Positions 25,793 to 39,391 are shown, counted from the first letter of the stretch. The stretch: 64,000 nucleotides of DNA from Orbilia blumenaviensis (GCA_036872755.1 JAVHNS010000009.1:2225001-2289000), one strand, 5' to 3'. Made by a program: numbers and translations. Notes: generated by a model from the letters alone, not told the origin.

Positions 25793-28005
25793 TAATGATT
25801 TTTTTGTAAATTTATTTATAAAACAATTTTGATTTCTTTGTATTTTTGTATAGAGTTTAATTATATTTTAAATTAAATATTCTAAACATTTAACCTACTT
25901 TTATTTAGTTTGTAAATTTATTTTATAACACCAGTTGCGTGTTGTGCTTTAAAATCTTGGTTATAAATTACCCATACTATCAGCTAAAAAAGTTGATATT
26001 ATTTTAATTCATTATTACCATACTCTATACTATTAACACAAACCCCAACTTACTTTCACAAATTAATTAATAAAATATAAATTTTAAAATATCCCCACAA
26101 TTCAAAAATATCATTAATTAATATAAATTGATTTATATTTAAATACTAATTTTTTATTTATAATTGTAATATAACTACTTATTATTAGGTTATACAAACT
26201 TTTTATAAACATCACCTTATAAAAAAAATTTACTTTAAACCTTATTACAACTTTTACTTCTTCTAAATAACCAAATTTAACCAACTTTCTAACTCTAAAT
26301 GGTTATTACCAACCTCTTAAAATTAATCCAAAAACCTCACTAAACCATTCAATCAATAATAATAACAAACAATATATACAAAAAATAAAAATATAATCAA
26401 CACAAACTAATAACTTACACTTACTAAATATTCCTCATTAAAAAGCAATAATTACAATACCCTATCCCCAACACAACAAAATTTAACAAAATTACCTAAA
26501 TCTTTTAATTAAAAATTATACTCATTAACTCTATCAATATAACACACATACAACCCAAAACATTTAAAAATATTATAAATTTATTATTATCTCAAACTTC
26601 CATCAACTTAAAGCCAATAATCCCTCTAAAAAACCAATAACCAACAAAAACTAACCAAACTATTTAATAAATTAAAATTTTATTCATTATCACAATTAAA
26701 TAAACAAATTATTTCACTAATTAAAAATAGTCATATATTATTATTTATATAATTAAAAAAAAACTTTTAATTTATCAATTTTTAATATATTTAAATTTGG
26801 TGAATTTCTTCATGTTGAGTTAAATTAAACTATAAATTCTATATTTAGTAGTGCCCTTCCATCAATTTTTTTAAATTTTAGTTTTATAACTATACTCCCC
26901 TTAGAATTTAAAAACTTTAATTTCTTGTAAGATACCAAGCAAATTATAAATTAAACACCACCCAATTCCTAATCAACATAATTTATGGTTAAAATTATAA
27001 CAATATCTAATCATTTTTAATTTTTTAATTTTTATTTATTGATTAATAAAAACATTTTTAGTAAATGCTTTCATAATAGTTAGTTTTTAATAAATTTAAG
27101 AATTTTATTTCTAACAATTAAATATTGATGCCCCCAACTATCCCTATTAATCATTACAATAATTTTAAAAATTAATAAAATAAAACCACCATCCTATTCT
27201 ATTATTCCATACTAATATATTTAAGCAAAAACCTGCTTTAAATACTCTAATTTTTTCAAAATAAAAATTCTAAATTTCCAGTACACCTAGTAAAGGGTAT
27301 AAAATTAGCTAAAAAAAAAAATTTAATCACATCAATACACATAATTAAACAGATTAAGTAGTTAAACCCAAGGTTCAACTACAAATTTTTTAATTGCAAT
27401 AATTTTAATATACACTATTAAAACTAAAATTACCACAACTACTAACACCAAACTTACCCTCCAATTATTCTTCATTAAAAAATTTAAATTATACTCATTC
27501 CAATTACAAGATTTAAAAAAGCCCTATATCAATATTTATTATCACTACCTCTTTGAATTAAGATTAAATAATTTATATATTTGCTACCTTCCTTAAATAT
27601 AATAACCATTTCTTAAACTCCCTCTCCAAAATTGAATTTTAATTTCCTATTACCCATTGAAATTATAATAAGCCACTATCCTACCATCAAAAATTAATAA
27701 AATAAAAATTTAAATAAATTATTATTAATATAAAACCATATAATTCATTAAATTATTATAAATCATTAAAAAATTTAAAAATATTAGTTTTTTATTTAAT
27801 AAATATATCCCTTTTAAAAGTCAAAATTTTTAATATATATTAATTTTAAAATTATTATAATTATTTAAATAATAAAATATTATTAAATAAATAATAATTA
27901 ATTTAATAAATTATTTACAATTTCACTATATAGTTACTTATATTTAAACATACATAACTTAATTTTTAAAATAAACATATAACTACTAACAAAATTAATT
28001 AAGTA
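25793..28005 (-). pseudogene. 18S rRNA (RIP-mutated), unit 3
   Basis: Again 2213 bp, between TAATGATT at 25793 and the decayed TACCTGG at 28005. From about 25940 to 27700 the plus strand keeps C but has almost no G, so mutation fell almost entirely on one strand for well over 1 kb. The homologous parts of units 1 and 2 include patches with the reverse bias. Non-functional. Confidence 0.93.
25824..26238 (-). other. Probable group I intron in 18S near position 1512 (unit 3)
   Basis: 415 bp. This is the copy in which the intron's last base is still G (C at 25824 on the plus strand), supporting a group I-type 3' splice site. Confidence 0.75.
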
Positions 28006-29293
28006 ATTATAATCCCAAATATCCAAATAATTAAATAATTAAAATTACTTCCTTAACCAAAAAAGTTTATTTATTAAATTTGGAATTTATAAAAATTTTA
28101 AATTAAATAATTTACTTTATAAATTATTAAGCTAATATAAAATGTATTAGTTCTAAATTATTTAATAAGTAGGATTTAATTAGTTTTTAATTGGATTTTA
28201 CCCCAAAAATGATATTTTATTATTTTATTTAAATTTTTTTAACATAACTTTTATATAATAATAATATAAACTAATTAAAGTATTTAAATTAAATTATACA
28301 TAATTAATTTTAAAAAAATGTGATTTAGTATTAAATTATATTAGTAATTAGAATAATTACAATAAATATTGGTATTGGTTTTATTCTAATTAATTAATAA
28401 ATTAAAATTGTAATTATTAATTAATAATCTATATTTTTTAAGTTAATGTTAATTACTTTAACATGACTAATTTTTATAAAGTTTCAATTAGATTAAGATA
28501 ATTTAACTAGTGTTTTGTTAAAAAATCATAAATTATTAAATTTTGGTATTTAACATTATTAAATATCAAAGCCAATCTGTGGACTATTAAATTAATGTTG
28601 ATTTTGCAGTATTACAAAAATACTGCCAATTATCTGATTTTAAATTAGTAATAATGTATGATATTATTATTGGGATTAAAATAAATCAAAAAAATTAAGC
28701 TGAACAGTAGCTGGTAATTGAGTATTAATTAGAAGTTTCTTATACTTTATCTCCTCCCTTTTTATAAATCTTGTGACTTGGTTTATTACTAAAAATATAA
28801 AACACAATACACTTACTAAATCTGTTGTTTGAATTACACCACTTTTATTAACGTAATAAACAAATATAATCACAATAAATTTTATATTGTTTAAGTGAGT
28901 TGATTTAGAAAAAATTATCAAACCAAATTGGGAAAATGGTCTATTTTTAATATAACTTGGGTGAATATTAGAATATTATGAAAAATAATTGAAAATGAAA
29001 ATTTTGATTGTGAATTATTAATAAAATAATTAATATTATAAAAAAAAAATATTAAAAAAAAAAATTAAAAAAATAAAAAAAAATTAAAAAATAAAAATAA
29101 ATTAAATAATAAATAAAATTAAATAAAATTAAAAAATTATAAATAAAAATATATTAATAATTAAAAATTTTTATATAAAAAATATATTTTAATAATATAA
29201 TAAAAAATATAATTATAAATAATTTAAATTTAATTTTATATTATAAAATAATTATAATAATTTACTAAATAAATTTATTATATAAATTATAAA

Positions 29294-29337
<44 letters not shown>

Positions 29338-30712
29338 AAAAATTATATATAAAATAAATACTTATTTTATATTTATTTAATAAAAATTTAAAAAAAATTG
29401 AAAAAAAAAAAAAAAATTAAAAAAAAAATTTATATTATTATAATTATATATAAATTATTTATTTATTTTATATATAATAAATAAAAAAAAAATTAAAAAA
29501 AATAAAAAAAAATAAAAAAAAAAATTTAATAAATAATTATATACAAAATAATTAATTATTTTATATATATTTAAAAAAAATTTATAATTAATTATATATA
29601 AAATAAATGTTTACTTTGTATATGTTTATTTAAAAAAAAATTTTATGGTTAATTATATATAGAGTGAATATTTACTTTGCATGTGCTTACTTGGGAAAGT
29701 TTATAATCAATTACATGCAAAATAGAAACTTACCCTGCATATACTTAAAAAGTTTATTATTAATTATATAAAGGGTAAATACCTACCCTACACGTACTTA
29801 CTTAAGAAAGTTTATCGTCAATTATATAAAAGGTAAGTACTTACCCTACATATAATCGAGAAAATTAACCCTGCACATACTTAAAAAAAGTTTATTATTA
29901 ACCAGATGGAGGGTAGGTACTTACCCTACACATGCTTATTTAAGAAAGAATTTATTGTTAATTATATGTAAGATAAATATTTATCTTATATATATTTACT
30001 TAAAAAAAAATTTATTATTAATTATATAAAAAATAAATATTTATTTTAAATATATTTATTTAAAAAAAAATTTATTATTAATTATATATAAAATAAATAT
30101 TTATTTTTTATATAATTAATTATAATAAACTTTTTTTTTAAAGATAAATAATTAAATTAAAAATTTTTTTTTATTTTAATTATATATAAAATAATTTTAA
30201 ATTTAATTTAATTAAATATTTAATTAAATATTTAATCTAATTTAATTTAATTATAATTTAATATTTATTTAAATTTAACTAAAAATAATTTAATTTGGTT
30301 AAATACTATTACTATTAAATAATTGCTAAAAATTATATATAAAATAAATGTTTATCCTTCACCTATTTACTTTTAATAATTTTTTAAATTGTAATAATTT
30401 TAACACAGTTATATTTGTTATCCACAAATTATAATCTAATTTTTTTAAAGTTAAATTTTATATAATTGAATTTATTCTAAAAATTTTAAAATAAGTTTTA
30501 TAATTAAAAAATTTAAAAAATTTTATTTATATATTTTAAAACTAAAACTAAGTTTTATTTTATATTTAAATAAATAAATTAATTATTATTTATTTAATAA
30601 TTAATTAGTTATTAAAAAAAAATAATTTAAGCTTTTATAAACTTTTCTTTTAATTAATATAATTTTACATATTAATTAAATTGTAAATTAAAAGAAAGGA
30701 GTTTTCTAAAAT
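28006..30712. other. Intergenic and external spacers (RIP-mutated), unit 3 to 4
   Basis: Collinear with 128-2809. The 5' spacer part (28560-28990) and some palindromic repeats (29680-29930, with ACCCTGCA and CACGTACTTACTT blocks) are only lightly mutated. Poly(A) at 29297-29335. Short open frames here are spacer. Confidence 0.9.
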
Positions 30713-31232
30713 AAATTTAAAAAATAAAAATTTAATTTTAATAAATTATAATAATAAAATTATTTTACTACTTATAATATTTTATTTTATATTTAAATTA
30801 TTTATAAAAAATTTATTTTTATATATAATTAAATTATAATATATTAATAAAAAAATCTGAATTTTTAAATAAAAAATCCATTGTTAGTTTGTTATAATGT
30901 ATAATCAGAGTTTATTTTTATATAAATATAAATATATAAAAATAAAAATTATTATGTTTTAATATGGATTTTAATTTAAAGATATTTAACTATAATTTAA
31001 TAAATAATAATTTTATAATAATATTCAATTAAATAATTATAAAAATTAATTATCTAAATCAACAATTTTTCTTATATTAAATTAAATTATTATTATAATA
31101 ATAATTAACAATAAAATAAAACTAACTTATTTTACAACAGTCTAAACCTAATTTATATTTTTTATTAATAAATAAACAATCCAATATTTACCAAATTTTA
31201 TTTTAATATAATAAAAAAAATTAACATCAAAA
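30713..31232 (-). pseudogene. 28S rRNA 3' end (RIP-mutated), unit 4, truncated
   Basis: About 520 bp collinear with the 28S 3' end of the other units. It stops at 31232, about 110 bp short of the position-2449 intron, where a retrotransposon LTR begins. No continuation of this 28S is seen on the far side within the window, so this is the right-hand end of the rDNA array here. Confidence 0.9.
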
Positions 31233-32455
31233 TGTTATACCTGTTCTGGGTATTTTTTAAATAAGAAATTCTTAAAACAGTTTAATGTTTTTTAATTAAT
31301 TATATTCTTAATTTAAAATATTTAAATTATTTTCTTAAAATAAATTAAATTAAATATAAAAATATTAAATAGTGTAATTTTTAGTAAAAGGATATTAAGT
31401 TTAATGGGTAAAGGTAGTAAATAGAATATATTAAATATTAATAAATTAATTGATAAAATTTAAAAAAAAATTTTAAAATTATTATTATTTAAAGATTTTT
31501 ATATATATAAATATTATTTATATAAATATAAATTATTTATAAATTTAAATATTATATATTTTAAAAAATATTATATATATATAATATATTAAACTATATA
31601 TAATATTTTTTATATAATTTGTTTTAAAAGTTATATTATTAATATAATATAATTTAATTTATTTTTTTTTAATATAATTTTTTTCTATTAAATATTTATA
31701 ATAAAAATTATTTTAATATAAAAAATAATTTATAAAAATAGATTTATATTTAATATATTAAAATATATTTAATATAGTTAATTATAATATTATCTTTTTT
31801 TTTAAAAAAAAATTTTAAAAAAAAAATTTTTATATAAAATTTTTTTATTAAAAAAAAATATAATAAAATTAAGTAAAAAATTTTTATATAAAATTTATTT
31901 ATAAAATTTTATTATATGAAAAAATTATTTAAAAAAAATTTATATATAAGAATTTTTATATTTGAAGATTTAGTTTTTATAATTATATTATATAATTATA
32001 TAATTAAAATTAAATATAAATAATTGTAATTTATATTATAATTAAATTTTAAAATTTAAATTATAAAATATTTTTTTATATATATAAAATAATATTAAAT
32101 TTTTTATTTTAATTATATAATAAAATATTATTTAAAAATTTAAAAAAAAATTAAAAAATTATATTTAAATAAAATAAAAAAAGATTATCTTTTTTAAATA
32201 ATTTAAATTAAAAAATTTAAAAATTACAATTTTATATTTATATTACATCATAAATAATTATATTTGTGTTATGTTGGAAAAAAATATTAAATACAAAATT
32301 TGTTATAAATAAAATAAAGTAAAAAAATATAATGTAATTTTTTATAAATAATTTTTATTTTTTTTTATTTTATAAAATATTTTTAATTTAAAATTTTTAA
32401 TAAATTATATTACAAAAATTTAAGATAAAAAATTTAAAAAATTAAAAAAAACTTC
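31233..32455 (-). mobile_element. Ty3/Gypsy retrotransposon, 3' fragment
   Basis: Starts TGTTATACCTG and aligns with the left end of the complete element at 49468: a 3' LTR at 31233-31789 followed by about 666 bp of internal 3' sequence matching 50035-50700. The fragment ends where the TACGGG element begins at 32456. No coding region is recognisable in this part. The LTR start keeps some G and C (CTGTTCTGGG), while the rest is RIP-mutated. Confidence 0.85.
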
Positions 32456-32614
32456 TACGGGTTATTCGTTGCAAGAACCAGGCACTGGTTCCAACCTTCA
32501 CCATATAAGCGAGTTGTGGTCTTGGCAAAAAAACCAGCACTGATTCCAGCACTGGTTCCGTTACTAGATTAGGCAAAATAAGCGAGCCCCGAATTTGCTA
32601 AATCACAAACCCTA
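32456..32614 (+). mobile_element. Short TACGGG...AACCCTA element, 159 bp, unmutated
   Basis: Starts TACGGGTTATTCGTTGC and ends CACAAACCCTA. TA is at both ends, and GGGTT/AACCC forms a weak terminal inverted repeat, which suggests a small non-autonomous DNA element with TA target duplication; this class is inferred. Internal CACTGGTTCC and ATAAGCGAG motifs are each repeated. A 159-bp relative lies at 59391-59549 and a 226-bp one at 48442-48667. GC content is normal, so the copy escaped RIP or arrived later. Its last TA is shared with the next element. Confidence 0.7.
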
Positions 32615-35600
32615 CGGGTTATTCGTTGCGAAAACCAGGCACTGGTTCCAACCTTCACCATATAAGCGAGTTGTGGTTTTGGCAAAAAAATCAGTACTAA
32701 TTTTAACACTAATTCCATTACTAAATTAAATAAAATAAATGAAAAATTTTCAAAATCATAAACAGAAATTTAAGTGAAATGGAATTAAATACTAATTCTA
32801 TTACTTAAATAAAAAATCTAAAAAATTTTATAAAAAAAATAATTTTAATATTTAATTGTTTAAATATTCCCAATAAAAATTATATTTTTAACAAAAATTA
32901 TATTTCCAATTAAATAAAATATATTATATTATAATTTATATTTATAATAATAATTTTAACTTTTTAATTATTATTAGTAATTGATGAATTTTTTTATATT
33001 TTATAATAAAAAGTTTTGTTTTATAAAAAATATTAATATGTTTATACAACCATTAATATAATTAAATATTATTATTGTAATTATAAATTAATAATAAATT
33101 AAATAAATTAATAATAATTAAAAAAAATATTATAAAATATAAATTTTTTTAATATATTTAGATTATTTAAACTATTTAATTGAAAAATAATATTTTTTTT
33201 TTAATTATAATTTAAAATTAATATTGAATATGTTTGTAAAAATAAAAAATATTAATATAAAAAATATAATTGTAAATAAGTTAAATTTTATTTATGTTGT
33301 TTTTATGGTGAAAAATAAATTATAAATTAATTTTATATTATTCAAAATTATTTTAATTTATATTAAATTTAAATAATTTATGTATAAAATGTTTTTTTAA
33401 TTTAATAGTAAATTAATTAAATTATAATTGTTAATTAAATAATTGGTTTAAATGGTTTAATAATTATTATTTTTAATTAATTTTTATAAGAATAATTAAA
33501 TGTAATTATTAAATTATTTATTGCTAATTATGTTAAATGTTAATGGTTAATAATTTATAATTTTTTTATATAAGATATTAGTTTTTGGGATAATAGAATT
33601 AATTATTTTATGTATATAATTAATTTAAATTAATTAAAAATAATTATTGTTTTATAAATTTTTGATTTTAAATATAATTTTAATAAAAATAAATTAATAT
33701 TATCTTGGTTTTATAATTTAAGTTATATATATATAAAAATGATTAAACAATTAATTATATATAATAAATTTATATAGTAAAAATATTAAGTTTTTAATAA
33801 TTATATTTTTTATTTATTAATTAATATTAAAATAGATATATTAAATTTAAAATTATTTTGGTATATTTAAGTTAAATTTATTAAAGAATATTTTAATATT
33901 TAAGTTTAGTTCTTATACTATGTTTGTTGAATTAGAAATGGTTTTTTATTTAAAAATTATATCAAATTATTGTTTATTTTAATTGTTGATTAAATTTTAT
34001 AAATTGATAATTTAATTAAAAAATTAAATTATTGATTATATAAAAATAAATTTAATGATTTTGAATAATTTTTACAAAATTTAATTAAGGTTGTAATTTT
34101 TATATATAATAATATAATAGTTAAAATATATTTTATTATAATTATAATTTTTATTAAAAAAAAATATAAATTCAATTTTTTAAAACGTATATTGTTTTTT
34201 TTTAGTGTGTTTAAAAATTTTAAATTTTGTGGTTTGATTATGATATTTAGTAAGATTTTAATTTTTTTTAATAAAATAATTTATTATTACCAATTAATAA
34301 TTATTAATTATTTTTAATCAATTTATTTTAACAATAAAATAATATTGGAAAAATTGAAAAAATTTCAAGAAAATTATATGTAAAATTATATTAAAATATT
34401 ATTAAATAAATTATAAAGTTAATAAATTTTGATTATATATATTAATAAAAATAAACCTTCTATATTAATTATATATTAAATAAATAATAATATAATTGTA
34501 TACCAAAATATAAAATTGGATATTAATAAATTAAAAAGTTTTGTTAGATTTTTAATTAAAAAAATAATTAAAATTTAGAATTGATTAATATTTAATATAA
34601 TTGTTTTTAACTTTAATTTCAAGGATTATGCAATAGTATTTAAAAATATAATAAATAAAAATATAACTTACAGCAGTTTAATTAATGTATGTGATTAAGT
34701 AATGGAAATTAGAAATTAATTTTTAGAAGTTTTTTTTATAAAATTATATAATTTAAATTTTAATAAAAAAAAAAATTTTGAAAATATTTTCACAATAACC
34801 TAGTTTATTTTGTATAAAAAAATAATTAAAAAATTTTTAAATTTAATATTGTTTTTGGTTTATATTTATATTAATTAATTAATTTGTAGTATAAAAATTT
34901 TAAGTATTTGCTATTCAAACACCTAAAATTTTTATAATTTGTTTGTTTATAAAAATATTATTTTAATTAATATTTGTTATTACAAAAATTAAAATATAAT
35001 TTAATAATAAAAATGAGATTTTAAAAATTTTATAATATAAATTTAGTTTGTAAAGTTAATTAATTATAAATATATATATCATAATTTGTTTTTACAATTA
35101 AATCAAATAATAATTAATTATTTAGTTTTTATTATATTAATTTAATATTTTATTTTTTAGTTAATATTAAGTATTTAGAATTTGTAAATGTTATAAAAAG
35201 AGATAATAATTGAAATTAGTTAAATTTTATTTTTAACATATTTATAAACAAAATAAAAAGATAAATAGTATAATTTAGAATTAAATGATTTATTATATAA
35301 AAAAATTGTAAAATATGATTTATTTAAATTATTTTTTTAAAATTAATAATAAATAAGTATATTTATTGTTAATTATTTATTTAAAATTTATAGTAAGGTT
35401 ATAGATTTTAAAAATAATAAGTTTAATAATGAGGATGAAGTATTGGATTTTGAAATATTAGATTTTTGGGATTAGTTTGTTTTTTATTTAACCAAAATAA
35501 TTTAAAACTGTTATAGTATATAATTAAATATAGGTTATGTTAAAAATAAAAAATTATTAATAAAATATATTAAAGCTTGTAAAATCTAATAAAAATAATT

Positions 35601-37560
35601 AAAAATTAATTAATACTATTAATTATTGTTTATTAGCAAAATTTTTGTTTTAGATATTAATTTTAAATGTGCTTAAAATAATTTAATTTTTTTAATAAAT
35701 AATTAATTTAAAAAATCACTTAAAACCATATTTATTTAACTTTATTAGACTATAAATATAGTTAACAAAGTTTTATGTTGTTTGTTTAAAATTAAAATTT
35801 TTAAATATTGATATTTTAAGTAAAAAAAAGTATTGAAATATATTATTATGGGAATAATTTAAATTTTAATAATTTTATTAATTGGTAAAGGTAAATTATT
35901 ATTTTTTTAGTTGTTAATTTATTTAATAAGTGTAAAGTATATAATTGTTATAATTTTATTTAAAGTATTGTAAGATGATATTATTAAAAAAATAATAGAG
36001 TTGGGAATTTTAAACTGCTGTTGGAATAACGCCAGTAAAAATTAATTAATATTTAATTTAATTTTTGTTAGTTTGGAATATATTTAAAATCTTAATTTTT
36101 ATATTTTTTTGTAGAGGTTGTAAATAAAATAGTTTTTTAATTGAATAATTTTAGATAAATATTATTTTATTTTGATAAATAATATTAATTATTGATTTGC
36201 GTTTTTGAATTTGAATTAATTGTATATTTATAATATTTAAATTGTATATTTAATTGTTATTTTATTAGTATTTGAAGAGTTGTGGTTTTATTAGTTAATA
36301 AATTTTAAAAAAATTATACTTAAAATTATTTAAGTGTTTATTATTTGATTTGAATTTAAAATTTAATATATAGTTAGAGTTAATTATAAAAATAGTTAAA
36401 AGATTACATATAACTTATTATATAGGTAAAATAAAAATAATAAATTTAAATATAAATAAATAATTTGTTTTATTAATTTTAAAAAATTAATTAAATAATT
36501 TAATATAAAATTTAAAATTTTATGCTATTATATAAATATAAACAATAAAATTAAAATATTTAATAAATAATATTTAATAAAAAAATTGTTTAAAAAAGTT
36601 GTTATAATAATTGTAGTTTTATATTAAAATATTGATTTTAGTAATATAGATTTAATAATTATGTTGGAATTATTTAATTTAATTTATTATTTTATTTAAG
36701 TTATGAATAGGGGCAGCAGGAATAGTAATATTATTTTTATTATAATTATAATTTTTAATAATTAATGATTAAAATTTTTTTTTAAAATAGTTATTTTTAA
36801 AATGTTTATGAAAAAATTTTTAATTATTCAAAATTATAAATAGTTAATATTAAATTATGGTATAAATAATATAATTAAATTTTACAATCATAATAACTTT
36901 AATTAAATTAATTATGATAATTGTGTTAAATTTATTAATTATATTAAAAAAATTTTTTTATAATTTATAAAAAATTTATTATTTGTTAAAATAAATAGTT
37001 TATCTATTATAATAAAGATTAAGTATAAGATTATTATAAATTAAAAAATTTTGATTTTAAAATTAATTATTTAAATTTAATTTTATTATAATAAAAAATA
37101 AATATATTTATAAATAATAATTAAATAAAATTAATTGAATAAATTAAAAATTAATATATTAATATTTTTATAAATATATTTTATATACTATTTAAATATA
37201 TTTTTATTAAGATAATTTATTATAATATAATAAATATATTTTTTTTATAATTATTTTTAAAAATAACAAATTAATAATTTAAAAATAAAATTAAAAAATA
37301 ATAATTTTTATTATTATTACTTTTTATTAAATTAAATTTATAAAAAAATAAAAGTTAAAATTTTTTATAATAAAAAATATAAATATATAATAATATCATT
37401 TTATTAAACTATTTTTTATTTAAATAAATATTATATATTAATTTTTATAATAATTTAAATTAAAAATTTTAAAAAATTTATAAATTAATATAATAAAAAT
37501 TATATTTTTAAAAAAATATATAATTATAATATTATTTAATTTATAATAAATATAATAAAT
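32613..37560 (+). mobile_element. Long TACGGG-type element carrying a telomere-linked RecQ-like helicase relic
   Basis: Begins with the same TACGGGTTATTCGTTGCG left end as the short element. The first 80 bp are GC-normal and the rest is RIP-mutated. Partial copies of its first part lie at 47097-48441, 60937-62024 and 62025-64000, all in the same orientation, so it is a multicopy family. About 1.3 kb of apparently non-coding leader precedes the helicase relic. The right end was not identified; 37560 is an estimate based on where coding-like sequence has stopped and satellites begin. Confidence 0.65.
33930..36960 (+). pseudogene. RecQ-like DEAD/H helicase of the telomere-linked (TLH) type, RIP-killed
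   Basis: From about 35400 to 36960 one forward frame reads through with only TAA, TAG and TGA stops of the kind made by RIP from CAA, CAG, CGA and TGG. Helicase motifs appear in order: Walker A as LLIGKGKLLF (about 35877-35905; family form LPTGxGKSLLF), VILFKVLRDD, then ELGILNCCWNN (family ELGIxCxEW), DEAH position as ILDKYY (about 36145), motif III as LIVILL (family LTATLP), the IDFSNIDLIIM box, and motif VI as VMNRGSRN (about 36700, family ESGRAGRD). The C-terminal NYDNC matches the family's CDxC zone. Telomere-linked helicases are a multicopy subtelomeric family in fungi, with an N-terminal region often resembling DUF3505; that region (33930-35400) is only weakly readable here. The true start is not known. 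Non-functional. Confidence 0.82.
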
Positions 37561-37861
37561 ATATATGTATTGATAAGAATGATTTAATATTTAATTAATA
37601 ATCAAAATATTTTAATTTTTTTTTAATTTAAATTTTTATTTTATTTAAAATAACTTTTTTTTATTAATATTAATATTTAATTTATTATTTATTATATATT
37701 AAAATATAATAATTTTATAATTATTTAATTATTTAATTTTTTTAACTTTTGTTTAAAATATAAAAATATATATAATTATATTAGTTTAAATTTTATATTA
37801 TTTTTTTAAAAACTACTTTAAATAAAATAAAAATTATATTACTAATATTATTTTAATTATG
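37561..37861. other. A/T-rich sequence, nothing recognised
   Basis: RIP-mutated A/T-rich DNA between the helicase relic and the 78-bp repeats. No gene or repeat is visible. Confidence 0.5.
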
Positions 37862-38175
37862 TTTTTAAACTAACATAAAAAATTTTTTGATAATTATTAT
37901 TTAATTATCAATATAAACACTTTGTATATATTGTTTGATTATTAAACCAACACAAAAAACTCCCTAATAACCATTATTTTAATTATCAATATAAATATTT
38001 TATATACACTATTTAATTATTAAATTAATATAAAAAATTTTTTAATAATCATTATTTTAATTATTAATATAAATATTTTGTATATATTGTTTGATTATTG
38101 AATTGGTATAAAAAATTTTTTAATAATTACTATTTTAATTATTAATATAAATACTTTTTATATATTATTTAATAA
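37862..38175. repeat. 78-bp tandem repeat, four copies
   Basis: The AATTATCAATATAAA block recurs at 37903, 37981, 38059 and 38137, exactly 78 bp apart. Copies differ mainly by transitions (ACCAACACAAAAAACTCCC in one against ATTAATATAAAAAATTTTT in the next), so they duplicated before or between rounds of mutation. Confidence 0.88.
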
Positions 38176-39391
38176 ATTTATTTTAACTTCATTGTTATAC
38201 AATTATTAAACCTACCTACCATATTAAAATATAAATTCTTCAAATAAAAACATTATAATATCTTAATTTTAAAAAAAATTAATATTTTTAAAAAAAAATT
38301 ATATTGGATATAAATTAATTAATTTTAAATTTATTATTTTATAAACTATCAAATTTAAAAATATTATAAATATAATATTAATATAAATAACTTGTAAATA
38401 ATAAATATAATTTATATTAATAAAATTTTAAACCAAAACTTTTACTAATTTTATTAATACATAAATTTAATCACTAATATATATTTTATTAAATTAAAAT
38501 ATATTAAATATTTTAATAAACCTATCCCAATAATTTCATCATTATTTAATTATAATGTTTAATTTATAATAATTTAAAATAAATTTTTAAAAATTACAAT
38601 TTTAATTTTTATTTAAAAAAATTAATATTAAATATATCCTAATTTAAAAATTAAAATTTTAAGTATTTATATTATTTAATTATTACTATTTTAATTACAA
38701 TAAAATAAAAAACTATTAAAAAAAAATTTAAATAAATAAATAAAATATTTAATAATTATTATACTAATTATTAATATAAATATTTATTTTATATAAAAAA
38801 TAATTAATAATTTTTATAATATTAATTTATTTAAAATTTTAAATTTCAAAAATATAAAATATTAATATATTTATTTTATAAATTAAATTAAATATTATGA
38901 ATAAATAAATTTATTATTAAAATTTATATCAATTTTATAACATAATTTAAAAATATAATAATTAATATTTTTTTAATTTTTTTTTTATAAAAAATTTTAT
39001 ATATTAAAAATTAATTAATACAAATATAAAAATTATAATTTATATATCAATTATTTAATAAATTTATTTTAATTTTATTATTTAACAATTATTAAATCTA
39101 TTTATTATATTAAAACACAAATTTATTAAAAAAAAATTTTATTATAATTTATAGTATTTTAATATATTATAAAATTAATAAGTTTTAATTAATTTATAAA
39201 TTATTAATTTATTTATATTTATTTTAAAAAATTATATTTTTTAAACTAACCTATTTATTTATATAAAACATAATTAATTTTTTATTTAAATATTTCTTAA
39301 TTAAATTTAATATTTATTATATCTTACAACATAATATTAGTTTAAAGAATTAAAAATTAATTAATTAAATAAAATTATAATAACTATTTCA

